Positions 4,557-5,803 of a stretch of DNA of 5,803 nt are shown piece after piece; positions within the stretch are counted from its first letter, which is position 1, and every line of letters starts with the position of its first letter. The notes below the pieces were generated by a model, which was given only the letters and a program-made list of their open reading frames with translations, was not told the DNA's origin and did no database searches. Source of the stretch: Akkermansiaceae bacterium (GTDB taxonomy: Bacteria; Verrucomicrobiota; Verrucomicrobiia; Verrucomicrobiales; Akkermansiaceae); the NCBI GenBank assembly GCA_023300205.1, contig JALZVD010000063.1, forward strand, positions 1 through 5,803, given 5' to 3'. The translations under genes and the position numbers were made by a program.

Positions 4557-5803
4557 ATGTCACTCCATAATAATAATGAATTAATGTCCGCGATGTTAAG
4601 TCGTGCGTCAACCATATCGTTTGATCCGGGGGTTCAAAACCAGCGGGCTCAATTTAACCCTTCCACTGGTTCATGGGTGTTTGGTTTAGCTGCATTTGCA
4701 GCAGGCGTAGCACTGAAAAAGATGATCCGACCAACCGCTGATGCAGGAACGTCTGTAGCCACTACTCCTGAATCTGATGGTTATTTACCGCCTAGTTTAG
4801 TCCGAGGAGGAAATAGCATGAAGTCGTTACTGCGCGATACAATGGCTGAGGAGGGAAGAAGTGGAGAACATTTGTCAGGGATTAATTCCGAAGTGGCTAA
4901 GCTCAGGGAAGAGATAGCGACCTTGAGCGCTCAGAGAGAGCAGTTAAAAACAAATACCATTCAACATGATTTTGAGAGAGATAATGATGAATATTCACAA
5001 GTTAAAGAAACACTTAATCAACTAAATGCTGAAAAGGCGAGGCTAGCAAGAACAGAGGCTGAGCTTCAACAGGTGTTGATGGCTCAGCAAACTTCAACAT
5101 CTGGAGCTAATGAGGCGATCCATGTTGATTTACAGAGGGTTCAGCAAGATTTATTAGTTCTCAAACAAGAGCAGATACGTATTCGTGGGGAGTATGAACT
5201 GAGCCAGAGAGAAGCTAGTGAGGCGAGGGCTGCTATGGATTCACTCAAGCAGATGCTTGATGAAAAAGCGGCGAGTCTCAAGGAGGCTGAATCTAGAGAG
5301 GAAAATCTCAAGCAGGAGCATGGGATTCTACTTGAAACAGTTGCAAATCTTCAGAAACAACTAAACTTTTTCCGCGAACAGGCAAAGCAAGATCAGAGTG
5401 GAGTGACATCTCTCAAGATCCTTGAAGAGTCTAACAGTAGGTTGTCGGCCCAGGTCGATACTAGCCTACTGGAAGCGGAGCAACAGCAGGCAGCCTTATT
5501 TAGGCTGGCTGCTGAAAAATCTAAACTAGCCGAACAGCTAGATGAATACCGAGTGCAAGCACATGAGTCTGAGAAGAGGATGCATAGCTTGGAGACGGCT
5601 TTAGCAGAGGCTAAGGTTATTGAGAAAGAGTTACTTGTTAAAGTAGAGGATCTTTCTAGTCAAAGTGCTGAAGCTGCGGGGACACGTGAGGAAAGACTTA
5701 AGTTAGAGAATGATCTTGGAGAGGCTAGAGAAAGTATACGAGCTTTAGAAGGTAACGAAAAGTTACTCAATTCTAAGTTAGAGATGCTATCTCAAGAGGG
5801 AAA
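4557..5803 (+). CDS. Large coiled-coil protein with N-terminal membrane segment (partial, C-terminus beyond the window)
   Basis: The frame from ATG 4557 stays open for 415 codons to the window end, so the gene is cut off by the edge. ATG 4557 is the first start after an in-frame TAA at 4536-4538; ATGs at 4584 and 4593 are alternatives. Residues 1-38 are polar. Residues 39-53 (SWVFGLAAFAAGVAL) form a short hydrophobic stretch followed by KKMIRP, fitting a weak transmembrane helix or membrane anchor with the bulk of the protein cytosolic. A Thr/Pro-containing linker (about 58-105) follows. From about 108 onward the sequence is Glu/Lys/Gln/Ala-rich with heptad spacing, for example Val113, Leu116, Ile120, Leu123 and Leu130, then Leu153, Leu156, Leu163 and Leu170. 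There is no Walker motif or enzymatic signature in the visible part. It could be a structural, polarity or division-related scaffold, but nothing here decides. It diverges from the HEAT-like gene. Confidence 0.85.
   Translation, partial: MSLHNNNELMSAMLSRASTISFDPGVQNQRAQFNPSTGSWVFGLAAFAAGVALKKMIRPTADAGTSVATTPESDGYLPPSLVRGGNSMKSLLRDTMAEEGRSGEHLSGINSEVAKLREEIATLSAQREQLKTNTIQHDFERDNDEYSQVKETLNQLNAEKARLARTEAELQQVLMAQQTSTSGANEAIHVDLQRVQQDLLVLKQEQIRIRGEYELSQREASEARAAMDSLKQMLDEKAASLKEAESREENLKQEHGILLETVANLQKQLNFFREQAKQDQSGVTSLKILEESNSRLSAQVDTSLLEAEQQQAALFRLAAEKSKLAEQLDEYRVQAHESEKRMHSLETALAEAKVIEKELLVKVEDLSSQSAEAAGTREERLKLENDLGEARESIRALEGNEKLLNSKLEMLSQEG

Overview
The window looks like an ordinary chromosomal stretch of a Gram-negative bacterium. 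The closest overall match in style is a Verrucomicrobia/PVC-type genome. That is an inference from the proteins: a DUF374 acyltransferase of lipid metabolism, a lipoprotein with a type II signal, a PVC-flavoured LysA, and mostly missing Shine-Dalgarno motifs. No marker gene here fixes the taxon. Base composition is moderate, and the + strand is richer in G than C whichever way the genes run.

Left part, + strand (1-1677): the last 21 codons of an upstream protein (stop at 64-66), then a DUF374-type lysophospholipid acyltransferase-like gene (132-794), then folD (best start 808), the bifunctional methylene-tetrahydrofolate dehydrogenase/cyclohydrolase. The two complete genes are 13 bases apart and probably co-transcribed. 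A weak 9-bp hairpin follows folD directly.

Middle part, - strand (4437 down to 1685): five closely spaced genes form an apparent operon. In transcription order they are a small HEAT-like helical-repeat protein (3991-4437), a diaminopimelate decarboxylase lysA (2711-3955), a small secreted lipoprotein (2218-2676), a DUF3817-family membrane protein (1902-2198) and a 71-residue two-helix membrane protein (1685-1900). Gaps are 35, 34, 19 and 1 bases, with no evident terminator between them. The operon converges on folD with only 7 bases between the stop codons.

Right part, + strand (4557-5803): a 119-bp AT-rich divergent promoter region, then a long open frame that runs off the window end. It encodes at least 415 residues with one short hydrophobic N-terminal segment and about 300 residues of nearly continuous coiled coil. 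It is the least explained gene of the window.

The functional themes are lysine/peptidoglycan precursor synthesis (LysA), one-carbon metabolism (FolD), envelope lipid acylation (DUF374) and envelope proteins of unknown role. I see no mobile element, CRISPR array, tRNA or rRNA. The points most worth following are the truncated coiled-coil protein with its divergent HEAT-like neighbour, the possible near-leaderless promoters between them, and the variant active-site loops in LysA and FolD.
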